In this document: positions 54,720 to 64,000 of the stretch, piece by piece
How the letters are laid out: the number at the start of each line of letters is the position of its first letter
How positions within the stretch are numbered: position 1 is the first letter of the stretch
Translations under genes and position numbers: made by a program
Origin: Gordius sp. MW1
Taxonomy: Eukaryota; Nematomorpha; Gordioida; Gordea; Gordiidae
DNA length: 64,000 nt
Reading direction: 5' to 3'
Assembly (NCBI GenBank): GCA_964036665.1
Contig: OZ038529.1
Coordinates: 4,820,501-4,884,500 of the forward strand
The notes under the pieces: generated by a model
Databases searched by the model: none
The model's input: only the letters and a program-made list of their open reading frames with translations
Told to the model about the DNA's origin: nothing

Positions 54720-55177
54720 ATAGAATTATTCTTATAAAATGATTATTAAAGAATATGTGACAAAATCTAACCTGTAAGTGGAATAAGCTTAATAATCAAA
54801 GATTTTGTCTTTAAAACTGAATTATATTGTTTATTAAAAATGAACTTGCATCTAATTTATTTAGTTATTTTAACAGAATGATTAAATTAATTGTTGATAT
54901 TGTAGCATACATTTTACGATAAAATAATAAAATATGATTATTTATGCTAGCTTCTTCTTTATCTGACCCCGGCCAAATTGCAAATATATACTCATTAACA
55001 TTAACAAATTTAAAAACAAATTCAAAATTTGATTCTTCATGTTATTTTTGTAAAATATCACTGTTTTTTCATTAACCTAATTATTCAAACTGGTGGAAAA
55101 GCAAAGAAGCTAAATAAACATAATAGCCTTAAATAAGGGATTTAAAAGTTTATTTGGCTTATATAGTTTTATGGATC
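54720..55177. other. AT-rich spacer
   Basis: No open frame of note or recognisable repeat was seen. Confidence 0.4.
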
Positions 55178-55512
55178 CTGAACCTGAAGTGCCGCTTGTA
55201 AAATTTTTTTCCATGTAGGCCGTTTCTTAAAAGATAGAAGAACTCGACTGACCGGGAATTACCAATTTATTGTTTTTAAAATATTTTTATTAACATTTTT
55301 AACACTTACATATTGTGTATTATATCGATAAAAAAATTAAACAAAAAAAATATAAAAAAATTTTACGGGCCCGGGCCGGGCTCGGGCTTTGTATAAAATT
55401 AGCGAGCCGGGCCCGGGCTTATAATTTAATATTCTGACGGGCCGGGCCCGGGCTTTAAAATTTTTATGACGGGCGGGCCGACTGACCTAAACAGGCCCGT
55501 TGCAGGTCTCTA
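55178..55512. mobile_element. hAT-like GCCCG-rich element
   Basis: The right end is CCCGTTGCAGGTCTCTA followed by TATGGATT. TATGGATC precedes the proposed left end (55170-55177), a 7-of-8 match suggesting an 8-bp duplication. The right half has GGGCCCGGGCCGGGC runs. The left terminus is decayed, so the exact start is tentative. Confidence 0.45.
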
Positions 55513-55721
55513 TATGGATTGCACTTAATTATCTTAATATTAAGTTTTTCCGATTCCATTTTTACCTTTTACTTAGGCGTTTAATGAGTTTAAAGATGTT
55601 CAGTGTTAGTTAGGTCACCTATAATTTTAAAGTTTGCAAGGTTGATTTTTATCCAAAAAATATGAATCGTTATATGAATAGTTGGTGTCGTAGGAATGAG
55701 ACTGGCAAGGTTATAATTATA

Positions 55722-55976
55722 TTAAATTGAATGGCCATAGAAGTTTGTAAAACTGTTATTTAACATTTTTGCTATACTTTTGTATTTTAATAATGGGTTG
55801 TCCGATAAGGGGTAAGCTATTAGTTTTTGAGTATTAGAATGAGAGACTTTACACAATCTAATAGACCTTTGGTATCGTTCATAAAATTCCCCTCCATCCA
55901 ATGTTTTGATTGTGTTAGAGATATTTCTGAGGTATGTAAGGCTAATTATTATTATCAAAAATTTTATTTTTGTCAT
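55722..55976 (-). CDS. Hypothetical small protein with a possible signal peptide (84 aa)
   Basis: The frame has a true ATG and opens MTKIKFLIIIISLTYL, a basic start followed by a hydrophobic stretch that could be a signal peptide or membrane anchor. The rest is polar (LDGGEFYERYQRS, LSDNPLLKYKSIAKML) with one cysteine. No family is recognised and no splice partner was found. In such AT-rich DNA an 84-codon frame can arise by chance. Confidence 0.25.
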   Translation of the reverse strand: MTKIKFLIIIISLTYLRNISNTIKTLDGGEFYERYQRSIRLCKVSHSNTQKLIAYPLSDNPLLKYKSIAKMLNNSFTNFYGHSI

Positions 55977-56039
55977 ATTTTATAACGATAGGATCATAGA
56001 ATAACCTTATAAAGAAAGGTTATTATTGAAGATAAGGCT

Positions 56040-56420
56040 GAAAAAGAGAGATTAATGATGGACTGACAATGATAATTCTTTTTCTGCTTCATCTTGTAAT
56101 AAGTCCCACAGTCGTGGATACCCTATGTTCCACCTTAGCATTTTCATATCCGTAGCTTGTAATAACTTTTATTACGTGGTAATTAATGATAATGTTTCAC
56201 TTTTATAGAGTAACACCGGTGTTAAGATTGATTTTAGCATCTTCTTGTCACACATTACACCGGATGCATCCTCTTTTGCATCCGTGCATTGATTTCTTTT
56301 GGGTGTCCTCCCTCTTGTTCTAGCATAGAGTTAAAGTATTTAAACCTGACTGCTTTGGGGTACTTTAATGGTCATCTAGCGATGGAGTGCCTGTAACTTC
56401 ATCTCTATACATAGTGTTTT
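56040..56420 (-). mobile_element. RTE-type LINE 3' remnant
   Basis: The minus strand reads SMLEQEGGHPKEINARMQKR, then after a frame change KMLKSILTPVLLYKSETLSL and MKMLRW. This follows the conserved tail of RTE-type reverse transcriptases (GSxL...EVxxRI...LLYGSETW...EMRMLRW). Stops interrupt it. The same region is present in the fragment at 61,830-63,230. Confidence 0.6.
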
Positions 56421-57479
56421 TAAAGAAGCTCGCTTTAGCACTGCTCAGTATGTGCTTTGCTTGAGCATGCACACTGAATTGTTTAAGAAGCCCGTGTAGC
56501 ATAATATATGCGATACTAGGTGCACAAGGCACTATAGTAGCATATTAAAACGTCTGAGAGGCGGAATCGAAGCAGCTAAATTTGTTCAAACGAGAAAATT
56601 GAGCATATAGCAGATATAATAGAAGCAATTGCTACGAGTTATTAACTATAAATATGATTGAAATCAATATAACCAATACAAAATTATATATTCATGAAAG
56701 CTCTGCACAACTTAGCCCACGTACAACTAAAATTACTTTATTTTAGCACTATTCTAAGTTTAAAGATTAATATGCTTTAAATAACAATATAACTTTTCAA
56801 TATTTTCCAACTTATCTACATCACATTTATCCCCTCATCCTTATTCCCTAGCAAGACTAATATAGAAGCATATACAGAAGCAATGCGAGAATTTAAAACA
56901 CTATTATACATTTCTATATCTCTTGCAATTTACATATTCACAATTACAAAACTTTACACAGCCATGAAACTGAGAGATTAATCTAATATAATGTTTCATG
57001 CTTTCTTTACAACCAAGTTTGTGGAATAACCAAGACAGACACCTAACTATTCTTTTGGAAAGACATTCTTTTATAATTGGCCAAAATCTAAAGGTGGATA
57101 TTTCTTATATTTGGTGCATACAAATATCACCTCATTACAAATTCACCCACACCTATACGTTCAATTCCAGAAACTTCAACCTTCTAATTCTTATGGCCAA
57201 AGTTCACATAGTATTATTCTTAGTAAATATTTATTTACAATTACTTTTTCTTTACCTGTACCCATAATTAAAGTATAACCCATGGGTATATTATTAATCA
57301 TGTTTATAATAAACAAGGTTCTCTACAAATTCAGCAACACGTACTTTTATCCCTAAATTATATATCTACACACATAATTAAAGCAATTTTACTAATGATA
57401 TCACTAATTATTCCTTACTACTTACCATCTTTCCAACATACTTAATAACTCAGAATCTTACAATAAATCATCAGTGTAG
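56421..57479. other. AT-rich stretch before the LINE
   Basis: No coding sequence is recognised. Part of it may be the LINE 5' UTR. The 89-codon frame at 56998-57267 has no motif. Confidence 0.35.
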
Positions 57480-57529
57480 ACCTGAATGTATTTTTTTTTT
57501 GTCTGAGAGAAAATTCTAATACATATTAA

Positions 57530-59242
57530 ATGGTCCTTTTAAAAGCTCTATGCCCCTTGTGTTCCAGAAATATCTCATTAAACAAAAAGAATTGTTTTTT
57601 ACAACATGGCCCTGTTAAAAATAAATGCCCCTCCTCAGGTAAGCTCGCTCCCCCAAACACTATATGTCCACCATCTACCTTAATATTGGATGATAATATT
57701 AATTTCAGCCCTTCTGGTGCAGATATTCCTAATCTAATACCTGATCAATCCTACTATACCACAAATGAAAAAAAGGACATGACATGGAGCAGAGCCTTTT
57801 TATCTCAGGCATTCCCACCAACTATATCCAGAATTCCAAGGGGGGCCCGAACATGCATGCAACAATTTTTAATAAACTTACTTAACAATATTATTTCTCT
57901 CCCTCAGAACCTATCCTATTGGGAGAAATTATTTAAATTCTCTTTTTACATTTTATCCATTCCTCAAGACAAGGAAGCAAATATCACTCATAATATTAAA
58001 CAATCAGTTTTAAATTTTGACAGTCAAAATAGCCCTCCTGCATATAACATGGATAGAAAGGAATCCCAAATATTAACCCCCAAACAAAAAGCGAATATAA
58101 TCTCTAGGAAAATTCACTCATTCAACATCAAGAGTGCAATGAGATACCTTGAAGAAGACAATTCATTTTTGATTCCTTCACAAAAATCATATGAAGAAAT
58201 GGTTCTCAAGCATCCCCAGAGTCTATCGTCAACTTACCTATCGCCCTCGCAACCTTCAGATATTGCTTTTAAGTCATCAGACGTTCGAGATGCCATCTTA
58301 TCCTTTCCTATGGATTCTGCAGGTGGTCTCGACGGCATAAAACCAATTTTTTTAAAAGATCTTATAACAATTGATAATAATAACTCCTCCATCTTACTAG
58401 ACTTACTCACCAAATTTTGTAACCTTTTAGTCAATGGGAGTATACCTAAAGAAATAACACCCATAGTTTTTGGAGCTAAGCTTTTAGCTATAAGAAAGGC
58501 CGACAATTCAGCCAGGCCTATCGCTATCGGCGGTGTCTTTCGAAGAATTATTTCTAAATTAATTTGTTCGGCGATCAAACCCATATTGTCCCCTACTTTA
58601 ATTCCGCATCAACTAGGCTTTGCGGTCAAAGGAGGGTGCGAGATAGCTACCCATGCCGCACGCTTAGCCCTGGAACACCTCCCTCTGGGTGACTCCTTTA
58701 TAAAACTGGATTTTAAAAATGCTTTCAATAGCATTCGCCGCACAGCCTTCATTAACGATTTTATCAAGATATTTCCCCAATACACCAACTACATCATTTC
58801 AAGTTACGGATGTCCTTCGATTTTGAAATTTGGAGAATTCTTCCTTGAATCCGCAGAAGGGATCCAACAAGGTGACCCCCTAGGCCCCCCTTTATTCTGC
58901 TTGGCTATAAATCACCTAATTAACGAAATTAACAAACATTGTAAACTCACCCTCAATGTCTGGTATTTAGATGACGCCACTCTTGTTGGCACCCCTGACA
59001 ACCTAGTCCAAGCACTAGATGTAATACATGCTTTTTTCCCCACATTAAACTTATGTTTAAATGCCTCTAAAAGTGAAATATATTCTGACTTGGATAATAT
59101 TCACCCAAAGTTTTTTGACTTTGCTAAAATTAATAAAGACAATATGTATGTTTTAGGCGCACCTATCGGGGGCCCTGAGTGCCTCAAAAATTTTTTTAGA
59201 CAAAAACCTTTCTTCTCTAAAAACCAAATTAGACATTTTTAA
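57530..59242 (+). CDS. LINE ORF, first part: zinc finger and reverse transcriptase
   Basis: From ATG 57530, residues 8-35 hold CPLC...HG...C, a nucleic-acid-binding finger. The reverse transcriptase follows, with a fingers-like ARPIAIGGVFRRI near residue 330. Motif A is KLDFKNAFNSI (about 392), motif B IQQGDPLGPP (about 445) and motif C YLDDATLVG (about 478), so the catalytic Asp residues are all present. The thumb begins with LGAPIGGPECLKNF. A run of seven T near 59,190 appears to carry an extra or missing base. After it the true frame continues in the next entry, so the last 17 or so residues before the stop at 59242 are out of frame. It could be a real frameshift or a sequencing error in a homopolymer. 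Confidence 0.85.
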   Translation: MVLLKALCPLCSRNISLNKKNCFLQHGPVKNKCPSSGKLAPPNTICPPSTLILDDNINFSPSGADIPNLIPDQSYYTTNEKKDMTWSRAFLSQAFPPTISRIPRGARTCMQQFLINLLNNIISLPQNLSYWEKLFKFSFYILSIPQDKEANITHNIKQSVLNFDSQNSPPAYNMDRKESQILTPKQKANIISRKIHSFNIKSAMRYLEEDNSFLIPSQKSYEEMVLKHPQSLSSTYLSPSQPSDIAFKSSDVRDAILSFPMDSAGGLDGIKPIFLKDLITIDNNNSSILLDLLTKFCNLLVNGSIPKEITPIVFGAKLLAIRKADNSARPIAIGGVFRRIISKLICSAIKPILSPTLIPHQLGFAVKGGCEIATHAARLALEHLPLGDSFIKLDFKNAFNSIRRTAFINDFIKIFPQYTNYIISSYGCPSILKFGEFFLESAEGIQQGDPLGPPLFCLAINHLINEINKHCKLTLNVWYLDDATLVGTPDNLVQALDVIHAFFPTLNLCLNASKSEIYSDLDNIHPKFFDFAKINKDNMYVLGAPIGGPECLKNFFRQKPFFSKNQIRHF

Positions 59243-60413
59243 ATCTATGCCCTCTCATCATTCCTTTTACATTATAAAAAATTATTACAACATTAGCAAA
59301 ATTTTATTCTGCTTCCGCTCCACGCAAGCTTTTTTATTTAAAGATGTCTTACACAATTATGAACACTTTTTTAAATCCACACTTGAATTAATTTTAAATA
59401 TTTCTTTTAACACGAATACTTGGCTTCAAGCCACTCTTCCCACAAAATCTGGCGGTCTAGGTATTCGTTCCCCAACCGCGATTTCCTTAGCCGCCTTTAT
59501 TTCCTCCTCCCTTTCTTTTAAACAATCTATTAACGACCTTGTCCCTTTCTCACTCAACCCCTCTATCAATCAAGCCTTATCTCTATGGAATGAGAATGTC
59601 AATTTAGGAGTTGACATTCCACAATCATATGCCCAAAAAGATTTGGATGCAAGTTTGGTGTCGCGGTCCGTTGCTTACCTTCTCTCGACATGCGACGCCA
59701 AACAGCATTGCAATCTTAGGTCATTGGCTTTCGATCAATCTGGTCATGAATGGCTTGAAGCTTACCCTAGTAAGTTTTCGGGAATGTTTTTAGAGAATCC
59801 TACCCTGTCCTTCAACATAGCCCTCCGCTTGGGCTGTAAATACACGTCCCCATACCCCTGCCGGCTTTGTAATTCACTTGTAGATGAGGAAGCGCGTCAC
59901 CCTCTGCATTGTAAATTTAACAAAAGCCGGTATAGTAGGCACCAAAAAATAAATACACTGCTTCAAGCTGCCCTCAAACGGGCAAAAGTTCCTTCCATCC
60001 TTGAACCGTCAGATCCCTCTCTCGAAGGGCGGATGCGTCCTGACGGTTCATCACTTATCCCATGGGACAAAGGCCTTTTCTTAAAATGGGACTACACCTG
60101 TATTGACCTGTTTGCCCCCTCCAACGATACTCACGACCCCCTAGGATCGGCAGAGCATCGCAAATCCTTAAAATACTCAGCTTTATCGGAATCCTCCGTT
60201 TTTATTCCTATCGTCTCGTCGTGCTCAGGGACGTTCGGAAAGAGCGCATTAAATTTTTTCAAAGAACTCAATAAACGCTCGCCCCCTTCTAAAATATCGA
60301 ATAGTTTCTTACAAAGACAATCAATTGCCATTGCGATTGCTAAATCCAATTTTTATTCTTTGATGGATTCAATGCCCATTCTTAAAGATGAAGAAACGGA
60401 TAATGTGTTTTAA
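59195..60413 (+). CDS. LINE ORF, second part: thumb, CCHC knuckle, endonuclease-like domain
   Basis: The frame resumes at DKNLSSLKTKLDIFKSM and runs through the RT thumb (FCFRSTQAFLF, SGGLGIRSP). A CCHC-type knuckle follows (CRLCNSLVDEEARHPLHC, about 59,860-59,915), then MRPDGSSLIPWDKG and LKWDYTCID. RPD with a second Asp about 15 residues on is similar to the KPD-x(12-14)-D signature of R2-group restriction-like endonucleases. The C-terminus (FIPIV...GTFGKSALNFFKEL, NSFLQRQSIAIAIAKSN) recurs in the fragments at 34,062 and 44,395. The in-frame ATG at 59247 is not a start. The stop is TAA at 60413, about 75 bp before AATAAA. Confidence 0.8.
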
Positions 60414-60520
60414 TCATTCTTTTTATAAATATTTTCGTTCTTATATCTTTGTATTAAATCCACTTTATATTTAATACTTTTTTTAATAAAGCATGTCAAT
60501 TCAAAAAAAAAAAAAAAAAA

Positions 60521-60870
60521 ATAAATAAATTGAACAATTGCCGCTCCCCCTTTTGCCTCCCTTCTCTTCGTTTTTGTCCCTTTCCCCAACCTTTCATCCT
60601 CCCAGGGACGGGGCAAAATGAAAGGAGAGCTTTGTTGTCCCCTTCCCCACCCCCCTAAGGGAGGTGAGGAAAAATGAAAGGGGGTATGCTTTTTTGTTCC
60701 TAACCCCCATTATAATCCCACAAGAAGGGGGGGGGAGGCGGAAGGAATAAAACTTTGCCTCTTTGCCCCCCTGCCTTTTTACTCCCCTTTTCCCGGGGTA
60801 GAGAGAATGGGAAGAGGGTCAAAGATGTCCCCTTAAGATCTAACAGGCAGAGGGGGGCAGAGTTCATAAT
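60521..60870. repeat. G/C-rich low-complexity tract
   Basis: The sequence alternates CCCC- and GGGG-rich blocks (CCTTTCCCC, GGGAGGTGAGG, GGGGGGGGGAGGCGG), unlike its AT-rich surroundings. No coding or repeat-family identity was found. The minus frame 60410-60616 overlaps the poly(A) tail and is not a gene. Confidence 0.5.
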
Positions 60871-60900
60871 TCATGATATGTCATAAGTAGTGTTGTGGCG

Positions 60901-60920
60901 GGCGCGCTAGAGAGCGCGCC
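60901..60920. repeat. Perfect short hairpin GGCGCGCT-AGAG-AGCGCGCC
   Basis: An 8-bp perfect GC stem with a 4-nt loop lies in AT-rich flanks. A second inverted pair, CACACCCAC (about 60,963) and GTGGGTGTG (about 61,008), follows nearby. Function is unknown. They may be parts of an unrecognised mobile element. Confidence 0.45.
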
Positions 60921-61244
60921 ATACGGCCTTCTGACATGGTATTGTAGTTTAAAAAAAAGAGCCACACCCACGCTGTTAGTCTCCTTTTCTTGTGAAGACA
61001 TTCAGTGTGGGTGTGTACAAACCGACCACTAGCGTATTATTATTTCATAGAGACCCGATGGTCCCTTTTTTACTAATTCCCTCCCCCATGGTCCTAAATT
61101 GTAGAAAAAAGAACCGCCACATGCCTTATTACATTAGTTACATTAACCATCACATTGATGAAACAAATAAGGCATGAGGGGGAGGGGGTACTTTGTATTA
61201 TTTACTTAGCAACTCTGGATAAATAAATGATATGTACCTTGCAG

Positions 61245-61565
61245 GAATATAAATTCGTCTCAGCTATTATTAAAGTGGAAACGACTGAAATAAATTTAAT
61301 AGAGGAAATTCTTGTTAGTTTAGCGGGTATTTATTATCGAGATGATCTGATTTTTTATTATATTAGAATAAATGTAGGACAATTGCAAAGTGAGACTTTA
61401 GGTCAACATAATAATGTGTTGTGTTAAAAAATTTTAATACCAAATTAGCTTTTTATATTCTTATCTTCTTTACTTCAGCCTCAAGAGAATGTAGAATCGA
61501 AAATTGACTGGACAAACTCCTATCACATGAATGCTTATAAATCTTTAATCAAATTGCACTATTAA
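61245..61565 (+). CDS. Possible last two exons of an unrecognised gene
   Basis: The first proposed exon, 61245-61415, follows a good acceptor (ACCTTGCAG) and stays open for 57 codons (EYKFVSAIIKVETTEINLIE...). A GTGTTG donor would end it in phase 0. The second, 61479-61565, follows TTTACTTCAG and reads PQENVESKIDWTNSYH...LIKLHY to a TAA. Together they give 86 codons in phase. No family is recognised. Upstream exons would lie beyond the LINE. The donor is weak, so this is tentative. Confidence 0.35.
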
Positions 61566-61829
61566 ATGTATTTGATATTTAAAGAAAAAATTTAAAACCC
61601 CCTGACCAAAAAAAATAAAATTCTGCGTACGCCCTTGACTTAATTGTTATAAGAGGAGTTAGAGTTCAATGTCAAGTACCTTCTATCTTATCAACAAAAG
61701 TTAATATCATTTTACACTACAGATAACTTAGTATTATACTTGACATTACGCACAACACCACATATTGTGCTGATGATGATGTCAATAACAACTAGCTAAC
61801 ACCCCCTACGTTTCTAGATTTTATATATC

Positions 61830-63230
61830 TCTTTATAAAGTAATTGGTCCCAAAGTCGTGAGGTCTTTTTGATGACTTTCTTCCATTTTAACCTGGTAAT
61901 CTTAATTAATCTATTTTGTCTTGCCCTTTCCACGTGACACGAGGTCGTCCTCTTCCTCTCTTCCCCAGTTTCATGTTCAGTACTTTTCGATTTACATAAT
62001 CTCTCTTTTTAGAATATACCCATACCACCTTAGCTGATTATCGTTAATCATGACCGCCCTAAGTTAAAAATTTTTGTCTAGAGAAAGTCATTCATAATAT
62101 GGCCGAGCTTAGTATATTCTAAAAACCGCCGTATCATTCTCATCTCTGTGGCTTATAATAGCTTTTCTTCCGTGGTGTTTAATGCCCGTGTTTTCCTTCC
62201 AAAGGGTAACATCGGTCTTACGTTGGATTTGTAAGCTTTGTTCTTCAACCATATTGGCATTTTATTGTCGCACATTACACCGAAAATACTTCGTCCTTTA
62301 AGTCATCCTTTTTGGATCCGGACATTGACATCTGTTGCGCAACCTCCCTCTTGATTTAGCATCGAGACGAGGTAAGTAAGCCTTTCTACTTTTGGGTTGA
62401 TGGGGTGCCTATAACGTTCACTTTCATGTATACCGTCTGACCTTTGATCTTTAAACCATATCCAGCCAAGCGCGTTGACCACTTTTCGGCTTCTTCCAAT
62501 ACATTCTACTTCGTCTCTTCGCATAGTACAACTACAATATCTTCGGCATATAGCATACCCACGAATTTGAGGCTTCATATATATTTTTCATAAGCTGTAA
62601 ATGCGTTAGGGATATTTTATTTCCTCAACACCATATTAAATTAGAGGGACCGTGTCATAAGCTTTCTCCAAGTCAATAAAGACCATATGTAGTCTCTTCT
62701 CTTTTCCCCATATTTATCCATTATATGTCTGAGTGCGAAGATTGAGTCGATCGTGGATTTGCCGGCTATAATCCGAATTGTTGATGTTTTCACCTCGTGT
62801 TTCAGCCTTGTCACTATAATCCTTTCTATAAAGAAGGAGTGGCAAGTTATCTTGATACCTCTGCAATTTACACACTCCTGTTTATTAAAATATCCTTTCC
62901 ACCTTTCCATCTATTCCTTCAGCTTGGCTTCTAGTTTTTGACTATTTAAAGGACTCCGACATCGCGATTTTTCTATCCCTTATCTTGGCCAATTTGTACA
63001 TAAACCTATTGCTTGCCATCTCGATGTACGCGGCATTCTTTGCTATTGCAACGGCCCCGCAGCGCTCTTTGCCTCCATATACTCTTGATAATCCTCAGAC
63101 ATTTTTGATTTATGCCACCACAAGTAGATTTTATTCCTTTCGATGAAATCTCTAACTTATTGATCCCTCCACCATTGTTCTCTACCTAAGCTTCTTTCTA
63201 GCCCCTAAAGGTCGAGTTCAAAATAAATCC
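61830..63230 (-). mobile_element. RTE-type LINE remnant (linker, RT and tail)
   Basis: On the minus strand, a linker (SEDYQEYMEAKSAA; MERWKGYFN) leads to the RT start GKSTIDSIFALRHIMDKYGE and a frameshifted FIDLEKAYD-like segment. Then comes a decayed active-site region (AEDIVVVLCEE-like) and ERLTYLVSMLNQEGGCATDV. These follow RTE-type order closely. Several stops and frame changes, and loss of part of the palm, make it non-functional. The frames 62641-62910 and 62303-62578 are its longest pieces. Confidence 0.7.
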
Positions 63231-63299
63231 TAATCTTGGGGTGGGCAATACAAAAAAAAAGCCTGACTTGGGTTCAAGGCACAACTTACTACATATAAC

Positions 63300-64000
63300 T
63301 GTTTGTCACCTATGTTGGTGGTCAATCATTTTTACATTAATTTTCATTTGTCTTTAAATTTACACAACTCTCTATTTATCTTGTTTATTTTTAAATCACG
63401 CTTTAATATATGATTCTACGAAGACTTGGGACTTCCTTTTTTTCGTTTTTGTTAAATTCTATCAGTTTCCTATCCTGCGTCTCTACAGGCCCATATCATC
63501 TTAGTCAATTTGCCCCAAGCTTGCCCTTATAGACGTTGTATGGATTACTAATCTAACACTGCGTTTGTGTTCTTTCTTACTTACCCCTAACATCCATTTT
63601 AGCTTTCACATTTATCTCTTTTCAGTATAGCCCATAATCCCTAGCTAAATATTTGACTGTAAAATTGACTTTTAGAGTACCTTTCAGTCTTGTTAAATCC
63701 TTTTGTCACAAAAATTTTCGGTTAAATCTTTCTATTTAAGCCACCCAGCATTAATCCTTTCTTGGATTCCTTTGTCCATTCCACCGGCTTGAAGAATTGA
63801 TCCTTGGTATTAGAAGGACTCTACACTTTGAATTCCCACTCACCTAATATATGTTGAATTTTCAACTCCTTTGAGCTTTGTTTTCATTTATTCTGTCTTT
63901 CTTCGATTTATTCTGAAACCATTTTCCGATATTGCATTTACCCATCTATTTAAATTATTAGCTAATTCCTGTTCACCTCTGACACATGGGATATCGTCCG
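63300..64000 (-). mobile_element. Second RTE-type LINE remnant (RT C-terminal part), truncated by the window edge
   Basis: The minus strand from 64000 reads DDIPCVRGEQELANNLNRW then ENGFRINRRKTE, equivalent to the ADDIVL...NGLKINxxKTE region after the RT active site. Further tail segments (IDKGIQERINAGWLK) follow. It lies upstream, on the same strand, of the fragment at 61,830-63,230, so the two are separate insertions in tandem or a rearranged pair. Confidence 0.6.

Larger units (their letters stand above)
57480..60520 (+). mobile_element. Single-ORF LINE (non-LTR retrotransposon), nearly intact, with poly(A) tail
   Basis: One long coding region (57530-60413) with one frame change is followed by AATAAA (60486-60491) and an A-run (60503-60520). 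The order is N-terminal zinc finger, reverse transcriptase, CCHC knuckle and an RPD...D motif. This resembles LINE groups that carry a restriction-like endonuclease at the C-terminus instead of an N-terminal APE nuclease. The 5' end and target duplication were not defined. Related fragments are at 27,188, 34,062 and 44,395. Confidence 0.8.

Overview
This is a eukaryotic, AT-rich, repeat-dense chromosomal window, most likely from an invertebrate animal. Three host genes can be assembled from it. All carry many introns, the shortest only 33-50 nt, and several have weak 5' splice sites (GTTTAA, GTCTAA, GTTTGT). A BRCA1-type RING gene, an M1 aminopeptidase and GALT, together with hAT, MULE, Helitron, RTE and Penelope elements, indicate a metazoan. 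The very short introns recall nematodes and other compact invertebrate genomes. The sequence alone does not fix the phylum.

Layout. (1) 119-2819, minus strand: the N-terminal six exons of a BRCA1-like gene, a C3HC4 RING followed by one long exon, continuing past the left edge. (2) 2.8-12.4 kb: intergenic, with a MULE remnant (7.14-8.96 kb) and a large repeat bounded by inverted sub-termini and filled with a minisatellite (9.84-12.03 kb). (3) 12,497-30,511, plus strand: a complete 15-exon secreted M1 aminopeptidase. Exon phases agree at every junction and give 901 codons including the stop. Its introns are swollen by MITEs, a hAT copy with an exact 8-bp target duplication, a 274-bp satellite and a second copy of the large repeat. 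(4) 30.5-35.2 kb: intergenic with LINE fragments. (5) 35,265-40,922: a Helitron with clear 5'-TC and 3'-CTAG ends and an A|T insertion site. Its helicase is frameshifted and its Rep ORF has lost the HUH nuclease core. (6) 41.4-48.3 kb: MITEs, then a complete nine-exon GALT gene (364 aa) on the plus strand. (7) 48.6-49.4 kb: a Penelope-like fragment (RT tail plus GIY-YIG). (8) 49.86-54.6 kb: two more copies of the large repeat, one split by a GC-rich hAT element with 8-bp target duplications. (9) 56-64 kb: RTE-type LINE remnants, a nearly intact single-ORF LINE with a CCHC/RPD...D endonuclease-like C-terminus and a poly(A) tail (57.5-60.5 kb), and two possible terminal exons of an unrecognised gene.

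The three host genes have unrelated jobs: DNA repair and ubiquitin ligation, extracellular or lumenal peptide trimming, and galactose metabolism by the Leloir pathway. The remaining sequence is mobile DNA. The most unusual item is the four-copy repeat family with inverted sub-termini, a hairpin next to one end and a central minisatellite, an organisation like Helentron-derived HINE/DINE-1 elements. All gene models were made by reading splice sites and family motifs by eye, so exon edges are predictions.
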